Origin: Megalopta genalis
Taxonomy: Eukaryota; Arthropoda; Insecta; Hymenoptera; Halictidae
Reading direction: 5' to 3'
Assembly: GCF_051020955.1 (NCBI RefSeq)
Contig: NC_135018.1
Coordinates: 13,083,439-13,147,438 of the forward strand
DNA: 64,000 bases
Positions 1-13,400 of the stretch are shown here, one piece after another; the first letter of the stretch is position 1, and each line of letters starts with the position of its first letter. Both the position numbers and the translations under genes were made by a program. The notes beneath the pieces are model-generated. The model had not been told where the DNA came from and did no database searches. It saw only the letters and a program-made list of their open reading frames with translations.

Positions 1-828
1 AATAAATATTACACAACGTGTCGATAATTGCAATACCGGTGATCCTAAACAATTTCGAGCGGTTCAACCGTTCCAGCGTGAAAAGATCACGAAAATGTTA
101 AGCAGGTGTTGCACACACGTGTCACCGTTTGACATTAATTGTCGTTAATCCCAATTAGAAATCGCGCTGATCGATCCGAGACGATCGATGATTCACTGTG
201 CGATCTATGTATCGTCACCTGGCCGCACGGAAATCACGCTGTCCACAGGATGTCCGATTCACCTGTCCGTTCCAGCGATCGTTGGCGATCGGTTAGAGTC
301 TCGGTGAAGACTGCGAGCACCGTTCAACGTCTTCATTTTAATTCATATCACAAATTATAACGCCATAGCGTGCACATGCCTGTGTACATGGGTGCGCATG
401 TGTATGGAGTTACGCTTCGATTAGAATGTAAGGAGAACGTGTCTCTCCGATCCAGGATTATCGCGGCTTTTTCTACGAGCGATTCGCGGAAGCAGGGGAT
501 AATTGGTGTGGTTCGGCCTCATTACAGAGAACCGAACTCGTGATTAGAGGTAGGCATACTTATTTGGCAAGTCTTGCGCGAATCATGATTATGCAATCGC
601 GAAGACATCGCTCGCACCGTGCAATCGAAGCGAGCTTGATCGGCATAACAAGAATTTCAAATGACCAACGGCGAATAAGAAACAAATCGCTAGCTACTAT
701 CTGAGGGAACGCGAAAACAAACAATATTTCGATACAGTTATTTGTTATTTCAAATAAAATATTTCCCAATTTATTTTTCAATTTATTCTTACTTAGATTT
801 ATTTTTTAATCGATTTTTGCTTATATAA

Positions 829-1046
829 TTTATTTTTACTTGAATTTCTTTTTTAATTTATTCTTACTTGATTTTCTTTCGTAATTTATCCTTACCTAAA
901 TTCACCGTATCCATTTATTTTATTGAAATTTCTTTAATTTATTTTTACTTGAATTTCTTTTTTAATTTATTCTTACTTGATTTTCTTTTGTAATCTATCC
1001 TTACCTAAATTCACCGTATCCATTTATTTTATTCAAATTTATTCTA
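829..1046. repeat. 109-bp direct tandem duplication, two copies
   Basis: Two adjacent copies of an AT-rich segment are offset by 109 bases. For example, ACTTGAATTTCTTTTTTAAT begins at 838 and again at 947, and both copies run on into ACCTAAATTCACCGTATCC. The copies differ at only a few positions, so the duplication looks recent. Confidence 0.85.
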
Positions 1047-1817
1047 TGTATCTATTCAATTTGCATTTGTATCTATTAAATTTTATTTACGTTGATACGA
1101 TCTAATTATTTCATTTGAATTAATTTTATAACATTTTCTGTGTGATGGTGAGAATTTTTGAATCCATTAAAAATAGACTCTCAAAATTAAACGAAATGCT
1201 GAAATGTCAAAGACCGTTTATGGACCGTTTGTGGTCCGTAGTGCTATCGAACTTTTGTCCCTGATTCGGAAGAATCTTCTTGTTAATCATTGATACCACG
1301 AGTTCGTTAGCGTTAATTAATTTTCATAAGAGAGCATCGCGATTGCGAAGGCATCCGTTGGAATACAGGAGGCGTTTACCAAGACGAAGGCCTCGCGACG
1401 CTTTCTAATTTAATCAGTTTCTGATCTAGTTCCTCCGCTGCTTCCGTTTTAACTGTGCATTGTTCCGCTTTTGATCTGTGCGCATAAAAATCGTTCAAAA
1501 ACTAGTTGTAATTTTAAATGGAATAATTTATCCTTCGAAGTCCTGATTCTCTATCATCTTATTTAAGAAGCTTAGAAACTTGAACAAATTAAAGACGAAT
1601 AAGTTTATCTAGTTCGTTCAGTTTCGAGCGTAAGCAGCAAATAATTCTTACCGCGAATACCATAATAGACTGTGTATAATTCGGCACAGAATTTCTGCTG
1701 ACTTTTTTATCAAATGTTGGAATAGCGCCAATTCATGCAGTGGCAAAACAGTACGCCAAAATTATCCACAACTGATACTTTTTATATAATAAATATCGTC
1801 GAAAAATTGTGATTTTA

Positions 1818-2019
1818 GTCGCCCGACATTTCATTGACTTGTACTACTTGCAATTTTCGAAAAAACGTCGCAAACTTCTAAGTAGTACGAGTCAATGAAG
1901 AGTCGAGCGTCGAAAAAAAAATGTTGGCCGTCTGACATTTTATTGACTTGTACTGTTTGCAATTTTTGGAAAATGTCGCAAACTTTCAAGTGATACGAGT
2001 CAATGAAAAGTCAGACATG
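1818..2019. repeat. Two tandem copies of a roughly 90-bp hairpin-forming unit
   Basis: Unit 1 (about 1818-1911) has arms TTCATTGACTTGTACTACTT and AAGTAGTACGAGTCAATGAA, which pair with one mismatch. Unit 2 (about 1928-2019) is a diverged copy with the same arm pattern, TTATTGACTTGTACTGTTTG against a matching arm ending in GAGTCAATGAAAAGTC. Each unit could fold into its own stem-loop. The origin is unknown; a small palindromic transposable element duplicated in place is plausible. Confidence 0.75.
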
Positions 2020-2141
2020 GAAAAATTTTGCCTAATTTTTTATTCGATGAAGAGCCGCGGTCTCCGATTTTATTTTGAATTCTAATTGAAATGAATTCTC
2101 TTTTTGTTCAGTGCTAACTACTTTTTCTTTCGATTTCTTAG

Positions 2142-2198
2142 GCTCTGATGCCGTTCAGTTCACAGAAATACAAGGCCAGTGTACCATGTGCAAAATGA
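2142..2198 (+). CDS. Candidate terminal coding exon of an unidentified gene (3' end only)
   Basis: A strong 3' splice site precedes this segment: branch-point-like GTGCTAACTAC, then a pyrimidine-rich run and TTAG at 2138-2141. In the phase starting at 2142 it encodes 18 residues ending ...SSQKYKASVPCAK and then TGA at 2196-2198. I do not recognise this C-terminus. The other frames are also open for a while, so the reading frame, and whether the segment codes at all, is inference. It is followed by about 1.9 kb without further exon-like sequence and then a polyadenylation signal, which suits a last exon. Confidence 0.35.
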   Translation, partial: ALMPFSSQKYKASVPCAK

Positions 2199-4135
2199 TT
2201 TATTTTCTAATTATACGTACAGTAATCTGTGGTATAACTTCTTTCATATACATGTGTGTATATACAATATCTTACTCTCGATCTTAAGAACGCAGGCGCA
2301 AAATACATAAAAATAACTAAGGCTCTCCCGTATTTGTTTGTAGTTACTTGTCTGTCAGTAACGCTATTACACACAGCATGGACGACCATGCCCCATCCCT
2401 CTCGTTTACTTTTCTCTCCTCATTTGTTCAATGATCGACGATCATTCCTCTAGTCGTACATCTATCCAACTGATCCATGCGGGTCTTTCTCGATCGACGA
2501 GTCGAGCGCGTACAAGCGAACGAAAATCATGTTTTGCACGAGAGATCTCGAGATTACGCGAGAAATAAAGGTCTCTACGAGGAACTCGGTGGTTCGTCCA
2601 CCATTATAAAAGTTGCGAATATAGAAATTCCTATGCTGTGTTTGAACAGGCACGGGCGTGGTTCTGTCGCGAAAGGAACTATAGCCTTCTCATGCTGTCG
2701 ATTGCTTTCGTGGATGTCGAGAACGCCCGACTGGTCGATCAGCAATAACAAAAGTATGTTTCGCAAACAATGGATTGCGGGTGAACAGCAACCCAATGTG
2801 TAGCTTTCGCATAAGCTCCGGGGATGTTCGACCGCCCCTCCACAGAATACTACAAATTGATATGAAAAAGAGAAATTCTTCCTCCGCCTCCTACGCATGA
2901 AACTAACATTATTCGATAAATCCCCGATTACAAATATGTATGATTTTTAGCGCTTTTTTCGGCTCGAAGCGTTAATCAAACGTAACACTAAACATAATAC
3001 AGATATAATACAGAAAAATTTCAGCAACATAAACGATAAAGAAATGAAGCAAGAACACACGCTTCATAGGTACAATAAAGTGTGCGCTCGACTCTCCGTT
3101 GCAATCATTCATTACAATCATTATTCACAATCACTTGGAGCTCTTTATTCGCGATATCGTTCGTCTCTCGTTAGCAGGCATTCTTGGTGTTTTTTATTTT
3201 CTTAGAAAATTCGTTAAAAAATCAATGGACGTGAAGACCGTTATGAAAAAGTAAGAATATTTCGTATGTATAAGATAAAACGGTGTCCTCGGATACTTCT
3301 CTACGTATAAAACAACGGTTTGTTCTCTTATTCGTATGGTTAGACGTAAAATGTTTGTCGATGAGAATTCCTCGATGTGTTTGAAATAAGCGAGAGCATT
3401 TCGCTATACCGAGACAGGCGACCGGCTCGTGGAAGTGTGGATCGTGTATGAGAGTACAAGAACGTTTTTAATAAGTAATGGTGTAAATGAAACCGTGATT
3501 ATTCGGGACAGTATTGCAATCGTTCGCGCTCGGTTGTAGCAGCAATGCTTCAAATGTTGTTCCTCCGTTCGCACGGAATGTGGGTTTGTCAACTTATATC
3601 ACGTTTACATCAGAAAAACAATTCACGCATATGCATTCCCATTACATTCTCTTCACGATTGATGCGCTATCACAGTGATCATTGTTGCACTACATATGAA
3701 AGATTCTGCGCTAAGTGTAGCGCAGATAATTCCGATTTTTCAAAATGACATGCAAATCTTCTTACTCTCATTGGAAGTTCGGCAAACGGAACCGCATTAT
3801 TCGATCTCTTTATTCGTCACGAACGTATTCACTCGGCAACGTAAATTCATTTCCGTGGTAAGCAATGAACAAACTTGCGTCGGAAGATACGCTAAGTACA
3901 ACACAAGAGTCCCTTACAAAAGAATCATTTACAATCGACACGGGAGGCTTCTCATTTTTCTTTTTGTTTCTCATTCAGACAAATATTCTCCTAGAAAAAT
4001 TTGTTCAATAATAGACTTTCATTGAATACTATCTTTTGCCACACGCTAACGCCGCCGTAAAGAATGACATTACTTTACACATATTTATGTAATCTGCCTA
4101 TACAGCATAATAAAGAGTATCATTATATTTATATA
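2199..4135 (+). other. Probable long 3' UTR of the left-edge gene
   Basis: This segment is less AT-rich and less repetitive than the sequence before it, and no open frame in it resembles a known protein. On the + strand it has AATAAA at 3074-3079, followed by a GT-rich stretch (possible proximal site), and AATAAA at 4109-4114 (possible distal site). The second site lies about 230 bases from the DNAJC13 stop codon, giving a tail-to-tail arrangement. The opposite reading, a long 3' UTR of DNAJC13 on the - strand, cannot be excluded: TTTATT, the complement of AATAAA, occurs near 2200, 3145 and 3805. Confidence 0.35.
4109..4114 (+). terminator. Polyadenylation signal AATAAA, + strand
   Basis: A canonical hexamer lies at the end of the inferred 3' UTR, just before a long TA-rich tract. 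It is the best candidate for the 3' end of the left-edge gene. A single hexamer is weak evidence in AT-rich DNA. Confidence 0.35.
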
Positions 4136-4162
4136 ATATTTATATATATATATATATATATG
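4133..4162. repeat. (TA)n microsatellite
   Basis: Alternating TA runs for roughly 28 bases, between the two converging gene ends. Confidence 0.9.
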
Positions 4163-4342
4163 TATCCATAATAATCTTAATATAAATGTAAATTTAACAA
4201 AAACATTCGATTGATAAATTCCTTAGTTTAAGGACCCGAAAATCACAGGCAATGTAGTCTTTACACCGGTACGACATACCGATAGGAATTTCAAGATCGG
4301 CATTTTAACTGCCCCTCATATTTACTTGCGATGCTACCTATA

Positions 4343-4458
4343 TCAGATATTATCGTTTCTGCTAATTAAACTATCTTCCTTGTCAACTGGTGGCGGGCCA
4401 GCGGTTAGGGTGGTGCTTGGGCCAGCCGTCAAATAACCAGCAGACACCGGTGTTCCTG
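4343..4458 (-). CDS. DNAJC13: DNAJC13 last coding exon with tandem NAG acceptor
   Basis: It encodes the Gly/Pro/Thr-rich C-terminus: TPVSAGYLTAGPSTTLTAGP, then PPVDKEDS and a short tail to TGA at 4345-4343. The repeated (A)GYLTAG motif matches vertebrate DNAJC13. The acceptor is CACAGCAG, so the exon can begin at 4458 or 4455, adding or dropping one residue. Confidence 0.8.
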
Positions 4459-7400
4459 CTGTGCATTAAAATTTTATTTTAAATGTACTGTAATATGCTG
4501 CAATAAATGCACTGCGAATCTTTACGCAAATTTCCATTTTCATATATTAAATTAAATAAAATTTTGTATAGTTTTTCTAGCCTGTTTCTAGTTCTGAATA
4601 GCAGAGCAAGTATTGAACATTTTCAAACTTATATATATACACATTAACTACTCATCTACTTTAGAAAACTACGGTGGCTACTCCAGCTCTTTAAATATCA
4701 ATGTCTTTTTGTATTTCACAAAATTTGCAGACAACGTCACAATTCTATAAAAATCCGCAATTCAATAAATAAAAGAGTTTTCTTTTGTGTTACTGATTAG
4801 TTACTATGATTAGTGTTGCATAAATTAATATACAATATTCGTATATCTTACCAGTAAGGTAACCAGCATTATTGGCATTAGAAATGAACAGATCATGTCG
4901 CTGATCTTTGTATTCTGCCCAAACGCTCGACTTTTCTAATATAGCATTGACTTTTTCTCCTAACAATAAACTTCTAGTCATAGCTTTCAAAGCCTTAACT
5001 ATTTGAGCTTTGGTTGTTGCAGGGTTTTCAATGGCGTCCAATCGACCCTCCAATATGTTCAGTAAATAAGGTACCATTTCAGCGTCCAAAGCCTAAACAT
5101 AAAAGAACCCTTGTTTGTTAAATCAAATATCTTTCATTTACGTCATTATCAAATTTCAACTCACTTGTTTTATGAGTCTATCTTCATTAGTGGAGAATAG
5201 CCTATTTAGCGTCTCGCACGCTATCGCTATCATATCCCGTCTAGATTGCATCGCATGTTTTAATGGACTTATACACTCGGTTTGACAAATGGATGATATA
5301 CAAATCTGAAAAAAGCGATTAGATTCTTTTTATATAGATATTTATAAATACTGAAAATATTTCCAAACTACCAATCTTACTTCGCTGGTTGCTAACTGAT
5401 GAAGTATTAATATTGCTGTTTTATACACGGATGGTTGATTATTTTGCATTGCCATTTGTCGACAAAGTCTAGGTATGTGTCCTAACGACGGAACTTGGTC
5501 GGCTAAAATCGGTTGTGCTTGAAGTAAAGATACTAGTGCTTGCGTCGTTAATTCCAACATGTCCGACTAATAAGTAAAATAATTTTTAAAATATTAATTT
5601 TTCAATTAAATGTAATAACTAATAAAAGTTCAACTCTATATTTACATCGGTTTTTTCTTTGGACATGAGTGTCAAAGTTGAATCCATAAGTTCACTTAAA
5701 AATTCTTTCGGCTTTCTGAGAGCCCATGCAGGACTGGCTACAAATAATCTAAGATATACACCTCCCACAACGGGCTCATTTGTTGCGATGTCAGTATTAC
5801 TTTGGGTCTCAGGTAGTTTTAATATTGCATTAGGATTTCGCCTCTGTAATGTGTAAAATCTGGAAGAAATTATGTATTGTATTACAGTGGTAATTTTATT
5901 TAAAGTTGACGCGTTCAAACAATGTTCACATACTCCTCTTTCAATTCAGCTACAATCCTCGAGATTTTAGCTTTGGCATGATCGTCCCAAATTAATTCAG
6001 GATTCTCGTGCTTAGTTTCGAACATATGCACGCATTGTTTAGGAGCGTCTCGAATTGCTTCGCTAAATAATCTAGGTAAAAATTTAGACAAATCCAATTT
6101 GACTTTTGGTCCGGCCAACTTGTCGGATGACATTTTGCCGAGCAGTTCAGCAGCCGTTTCACGAATTTGTGTATTATTTGAATTACAGAATAGATCGAGA
6201 ACATATACAACAGCACCTATGAATTTAGAAAAATATTATTTTAGGATAATACAGAGAAATATGAAATGTAATATTGAATTGCCATTTACCTTTAGCTAAC
6301 GCGTCCTTTACAATTCTCGTAGAACTCATCAGAGCATACAAAGTTTCTAGTACAAGAAGCTGACAATCCTTCAAATTATTTAAAGTTAATAACAAATATA
6401 CCATAACATCATTCGCTGCGATATCGTCTACACATTCTTGATTTCTTGTAACACTGCTGATCACCTCCAAAGCATTCTTTTGAATCAACTTAAAATTGTT
6501 ACTACTTAGAAGTCCAAATAGTAATCTGAAATGGCCTATGCACTGCAATTCTACTCCAGGATTATTTTTGATCACATTCTTCAAAGCTTCCAAAGACATC
6601 ACAATATATTCTAATTTCTTCTGATCCTTCTTAGCCATTGCCACGTTTCCTACTGATGTCAAGTACTCCCACGATTGAGACAGAAAGTCTAGTAAATTAA
6701 TGGTAAAACTTTTCGGGTTCTGTAACACATTTATGGTTGATTATTTTGTTATTTAAGTACTACTGAGAAGAGCAAAGAATGCCTTACCTCTATTGGAAAT
6801 ACGGGTTGCTCATTGTACACTTTTACAAATATTTCTCCAATAATAAGTTCATCCCCGTGAGCAGTATATTTGAAGTCACTAAAATCATGCTCGAAAGTCT
6901 CGCTTCCGTTTAGTCTTTCCTGTCGTTTAGCTTCCAAGTACTCGTTCAATTCTGCTCTCGTTCCATTGTCCCAAATTAGATACGGATTCGAACAATTCGA
7001 GTTCAAAATCTTTAGTATCTCCTCTGGCTTGTTTTTACCAAGCTGCCGAGCTAAATAAGGTGTTAACAAACTTTCCAAAGCAGCGACAGTAACAGGATTA
7101 ACAGGTGTTTCGTTTTCCTCTGTCATATAACCACCTAGCCTGGCACAAGCTCGTACAGCCAACTTGGCTAAATTATTTGCTACTTCTTGACGATTTTCAT
7201 CTTGATTCCTTTCAACACCACCTTCTTCTAACGTGTAATCATAATTAAACATAAAGAGCAATAAATGCCATAGAGCACCAGATTGTAGCAACTGCATTTG
7301 GAGAACGCTGTCCGATGCAAGGGAAGAGATGCATTCTGTAGCCACCGAACACAACTTCGTTAAATGCTGTAAAACATAGACATAACTATTAAATAATTAT

Positions 7401-10400
7401 TTTGGTGTGTGTGTGTGTGTGTGCTTTTTAAATACACGCTAATACCAACCTTGAAATGTAATATTCTACAAAGGTCCTTAACCAGTTGTGGTAACTCAAT
7501 AATCCTATCTTTGCAACCTCTGAACGAGCCGGCGACTGAGAAACACCTTGTAATATGCATACAGACTTGCACCGCCACATCATTGGGCTTACTTGATTTG
7601 TTTAATACAGAAACACATCTTGTATAAGCTTCTAACAGAACATCTAATCCTCCTTCCCTGCGGAGTTCTTCCGCATTCAACGCAGAACATTGTACCGTAT
7701 GATATGCTAGTTCACTGGCAGCGGCAAGTAGCGGCGTGGACTTTGAAAACAATTGATCGTCGTCCGTTTCTAATTTAATTGTTTTGATTAGCTGAGGATA
7801 ACCGGCATACTTATACGGCCTAAGCTCGTCGGAATATCTATGGAAAAGAATGCTCTGCGTTCTTAAAATTAGCACTATATTGTCGGGATTTGGACCGTCC
7901 GTGGACCAACAACTCCGACTGCATAAGAATTCGTACGCTTGATTGACTGCTTCAAATTTATCCTAAACAGAAAATACAGTTCAATTGGATTGCATCTTTG
8001 TTTTGTTGTTACTTGGAATATTTTTACGAACTTACTCTTCCTTGAGGATTTTTATCAGGATGATACATTTGCGCAAGTTTGTAGTATGATTTTCTAACTT
8101 CAGCCTCGTTGTGTTGTTTCCCGTGAGATAATTGAAGAACCTTGTAGGCTTCGTCCACTGTCATCAACGGTGGTTTCTTCTCTACTTCCTTCTTCCAAGT
8201 CTCCAATACGTCTTTAAATAGTCGTACCTACATATTAAATATAAAATGTATTCTAAAACTTTAGGCATAAATATTTTGTGGTTATTTGCACCGGCTTAAA
8301 CTTACCGGTTCAGGAATAGGCCATTGTGGGAATTTGACGGTGTCGCACAGATGTCGCAGATAAAATATTTGGCAAAACAATTCCTTTTCTAATTGAGGAT
8401 ATCTGATTGCAGGTATAGCAATATACTGATATCGCGCCATGGTATGGCTTCTTAATTTTGGTGAAAAATCCGCAATATGCGTTGCTATTTTTTCGATTAG
8501 CATTCTTCTCATCTCAGCATTCCAGATAGCTTCTGGCGTATCGAAATCACCAAGGAATATTTGCGCAAATTTTTCTGCACCATGGTTTTCTAAATAACTC
8601 ACCATTGCGTCGGGTAGCAGTTGGCCAAGAATACTACGTTGCATAATATCGAAAGCGACGTTCTGCAAAATAGGTTGTATAGTAACTCGTAAGTGTAAAA
8701 AATACTCATTTTAGTATATACTTACATCATCGCTTCTAAATGCTTGTTTCGTGTGTGTTAATTGTAAAAATCTTGCTATTGGTAAAACATTAGAACCAGT
8801 ATACATCAGTATGAAATAGAAGCAACCAGTTAGATAGATCTTTGAAACGTCTGCGTTATCCCGCATTATTTCGCATAACAAAGTAGCTACCTTCTCAACT
8901 AAAATCGGATCAAAAGTTAATAAAAGTTGAACAATGTGAGGTAGGCACTGAAGATCAGATAATAACCGCCTCATACGCGGCAGAGGTCTGATTACTGCGT
9001 CGTCAACGTCCCTACTTGGAAAATATTCACACATTTTGATTAGGATGTCTAAAATTAATGTTGCCAATTCACTTTCATTTATTACTGGTGTTCCTTTTGC
9101 CACTAATGTCCATTTTAATTGCGGGACCTGCGAAATCATTCGCCAGCCGTCCAGTCCTTGTGCCCAAACTTTGGTTTTATACGTTATCTGACTCGTTAAA
9201 TACTGTTCTTTCAAATCTTTTAGACTAATCGGACCTTTCCGTTGATCTCCGTCATTGTAGTACCATTCTTTCTCCATAACTAGCTGTTGCTGTGGTCCTG
9301 CCTCTATCACATTGGTTTGCGTTGGCACGACCGCTCGCGATGTATGTAAATGGGCTAATGTTAAAAGATCTACTAGTGTGCGTACTCCATTTTGATCCAT
9401 AATGTCTTTTACGTTTCTTCTGTGCAGTATAAGTTTATTTATAAACATGACTAGCCTATCACGTTCCATTCTGTCCGTACAACGTTCCAGCATCCCGACA
9501 ATATATTTTGTGTCCGAAAATGGACCAATATCTTCGAAATATCGTTCATATACTATAGTCATTGCTTGCAAGCAAAGGCACTTCATTTCAACTTTTGTTG
9601 TTAATATGAATCTATGATACAAGTCATTAAAAAATTCATACCTGTAACAAATACAATTGTATTACTCGATAGACAGAGAACGTTTCATCCGAGAAGTTTA
9701 TCGTCGAAAGTTCAATTTCAAAACCTACGATTTTCTTATTGGGCTATCCGGACTATCTCTTTCCAACAGAAGTCTCAAATAATAGTCGCCGATCTTCACT
9801 TCGTCTGACAGGCACTGATACTGTACTTCAAATTCTCTATGATTCCAGGCTATGAGCGTTCCGCCAGCCAAATCTTTGTCAGAACTGAAAGCGCGAATTT
9901 CGTTCTCAAGTGCTGTTCTTAGTTCCTCCCGTGTCTTGTGATTCCAAATTAAATTCGGCAGTGAATGATCCTGATTAAATTTATAATAAAACAGATTCCA
10001 ATTCGCCTCTGATTTAATCCTCTCTCGTCGTTTTCTTAATACTATTGGACGTTCTTTAATTTTCTCTTTGCGCTCGATGCCAATCCTGGCTCCCCAATGC
10101 TGAAGAGCATGCTCGACGTGTTTCTCAACCACGCGCATCTGACGCTCAATCACGATCCACTGTGGATTCTTTTTATTTTTTGATGCATGATCTATTGCTA
10201 TTTTCAAATTGTCACGGTTGTTCAACCTCTCTTTCTCGAGGAAAGACTCGGGAATCTTCTCATCGGAGTCTAAGTAATTTAATAAACCAACAGGCTGTAC
10301 AAATGCACAATGAACACAAACTTAGATATTTTCATTTTAGTGATTTAGCAGAAATAATAGCGTATGCTCAGTGAATAATGTTAATTTACCATAATTCTTT

Positions 10401-13400
10401 TCAATAGACCCATAGCTGTAGGATGTCCTGTAATCCAGAGTCCTACAAGATGCCTGCACAATTGTCTATGTGTTAACAGCCTACCGTCGGTACCAGCAGT
10501 GAAAAGACTATTTAACAAATGTCTTGGCAAAGCTCCTTCAGCAAGCGCAAGTTCTTGCATTTTCGCTGCAACCTCTGGTGCACCCTCTTCGATAATCGCT
10601 CTCATGATTAAACCTGCACCTTTGACAATGGCCAGTGACGGATGTTGAAACAATTTGAAAAGGGACCTGCCTCTTGAGGCAACCATTTCTAGAAGATTAT
10701 CGAAATGTTTGCCATCAGTTGTTTCGCTATATGGTACACACAAGGCAAAAGTCAGAAGATCAAGCATGGCAGAAACTACCAGAGCACCTGTACCATGGTT
10801 CTAAAATATATAAAAGTACACAGTATAATAATTACTAACATGTTTTTAAGGCAGCGATAATAAATGTAGCCCTTTCATACTTACAACATGGATCACCCAC
10901 ATATCAAGTAAACTTTCCAAGAACTTGTTACTGCTGAGAAGGCTGCTCTTATTTAATTGTTCTTGTCTTAAATCACAATCGTCGTGCATTGGCTGCATTA
11001 GAGCGCAGATGCAATCTATAGCAGCCTGTGTCACAGCATAATCTTGTCTTTTTAAAGCTTTTACAACTTTATGGCCAATTGCTTCTCTGAATCCGGGAAG
11101 TGTTGTAAATGCAGTGAAACCAATTTTACTGGCGACTAGTCTTCTTAAAACATGAAACTGCGCCTCTATTTCACTATTCAGTTCTAAATCTTTATTCACC
11201 ACCGCATTTAAAGCACTGAGGATAATTTTATCTTTATTTTCAGTAAAAAGACCCTGTAAGTAGTTTAGGATCACATGATTTAATTGGAGTTGTAATGTTG
11301 TTACAGTCCATTCAAGCGGTGTAACATCCTAGACAAAAAAGAAAGTGTACATTCAATTCACAATGAAATTTATTCTTTGATATGTGGCATATTTGTATTG
11401 TTACAAATTTCAATTTAAATTAAAGAACTGGGACTTCTATCCTGTAAATGTATTTCAATTTATTGTTGTCATTCATTACCGCTTCAATGTACTGTATCAA
11501 TATGCACGTTTACATATCGACAAGTATGCATACTAAATCAAGGGAGTTAAAATCATAGCGGTGTACGTCACATTTAAGTCAAAATTTTCAGAAATGTTAC
11601 TTACACCACTATAACTTTACACCCTTAGTTAATTTTATTTATTTTTAACACTGTAGACACATAATAAACGAATGAAAATGCATAAGCAATCTTACATCTT
11701 GGGTCACAGAATAATTCAAACCACTGTAGGGAATGTTTGCATTAAATCTTTCCAGAATTTCATGAAATGTACGTCCACTAGGCGGTTGGTGCAGAAATTT
11801 AACGTGAGATGTTTCAACTTCCTCATCTACCGGCAAATTGAAAGATCCAAGTCTTTTTCCTCTCGGTACCGGATGCATTCTAACATGCACGTCTCTGTTA
11901 CCAGATGCTCTAACACCGTCTAATAATGACGCCAGTAAAGAATCCCTATCAGTCGCTGTGTAACTGCGTGTTTGGCTATTAAGATATTGTATGGTAAATA
12001 GTTGTGGATTTTCATTATCACGGATTAACGCAAAAATGTCCGACAAAGGTCTAAGAGTGCAGACATTGTATGTCTGAGGATCTCTCTCCAATAAGCAGGT
12101 ATCAGAAAGACAAAGAGTTCTTCTTTGTGGATCTATATGTCTTGATGAATATTTGTGAACAGTAAACTCTGAAACACTCGTTATATGGTCATCTCCACTA
12201 AATTTACCCAATCTTTGTGCAACGAAATCGTCTAATTTGATTGGTTCTTTCAAAACTTTTATGGTGATACCTAAATTGTTCATGGCTGATTCGTGCAGCT
12301 TTTTTTTAATTTCTTCCATGTGTTGAGAGGCAAACAGATGCAAACGTCCAAATCCACCACATACGATGACAAATCCATTAGGGTAGTCTTTCATTGTAGC
12401 AATCCCTTCAAAATCTTTGTAATAATAACTTGCTAATACCATATTGGTTGCTGGATCTAATTGGTCAAGACTGTATGGTGTTACTTCTAATACAACGGGT
12501 AATCTTGTATCAGACCAATGGTGTTTGTAAGCTTGGTATCTCTGTGGTAAAAAGGATACAATTAAAAATCATATTGCTATTTAATAAAATACCTAACAGT
12601 ATAAAGAAATTAGTTAGTCTTAGCCCATTGATGATGTAATGCAGAACAGTTTAATCAAAGTGTTACTGCCATATGGCTAGATTGATAACATGCCTGGTTA
12701 AATATCAGTTCTAAAACTAATAAATGCCATACAAAATATATGTAACTCACTAGAATTTCTTTAGGTTTTTCAACAAATTGGTTCCTATATTTTAGAGCCT
12801 CAGTTAACAAGTCAGCTCTGTATTCTGAACTAAATTTCATATTGTCAACCTTGCGATCTTTGCGCATTGTGATACTAAATTCATGTGAGCCTAATTGATT
12901 TCTGTTTGCTGGTTGCACACTAATAAAATCTGAGTATTCCCATTTGTTCGTTACTTCCAATGTAGTAGGATTATATGTTGTTATACCCATGGATCCAATT
13001 GAGAAAATACGTTTGTACCTATAGTATAAAACACAAATATTATTTCTGTCTGATTAGTGCACTTTCTTCTGGTGCATTAACACGACACACTATTTTTGAC
13101 AATATTTGATGGTATTAACAGTAGCATATATTTTACAAATATTTATATAAACATACAGAGACATAAAACAAATTTCTATCATATATTTAAAATATTAACT
13201 ACAGAATTTTAACATTCTATTGCTTACTCATAAGTTTAAAAAATTAATGACGAACTCGTTTGTCATTAGTCAATTAACTAATAATATTAGTAAGGTATAT
13301 TATTTTTAAATGCCATTGAAATGTCAAACAAGGAAAGACACAACAAATTATTCTCTGGTATGAATAATTCGTTAAATGTAGTTGCCTCTATATAGTATTC

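Larger units (their letters stand above)
1..2141. other. AT-rich non-coding stretch, possibly the last intron of a gene off the left edge
   Basis: No coding exon could be supported here. The block is AT-rich, especially 720-1140, and holds a 109-bp tandem duplication (829-1046) and two tandem hairpin units (1818-2019), listed separately. It ends in a textbook 3' splice signal: a TGCTAAC branch-point-like motif near 2112, a long pyrimidine run and AG at 2140-2141. I therefore infer, without proof, that it is intronic to the + strand gene whose last exon starts at 2142. Confidence 0.4.

Noticed and set aside
2477..2898. Overlapping open frames of about 108 codons on both strands
   Set aside because: They lie in the inferred 3' UTR, overlap each other on opposite strands and match no family.
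8655..8690. AGGTTGTATAGT, identical to part of let-7
   Set aside because: The let-7 seed (TGAGGTAGT) is absent, and the match sits in a DNAJC13 intron next to an acceptor; no precursor hairpin is visible.
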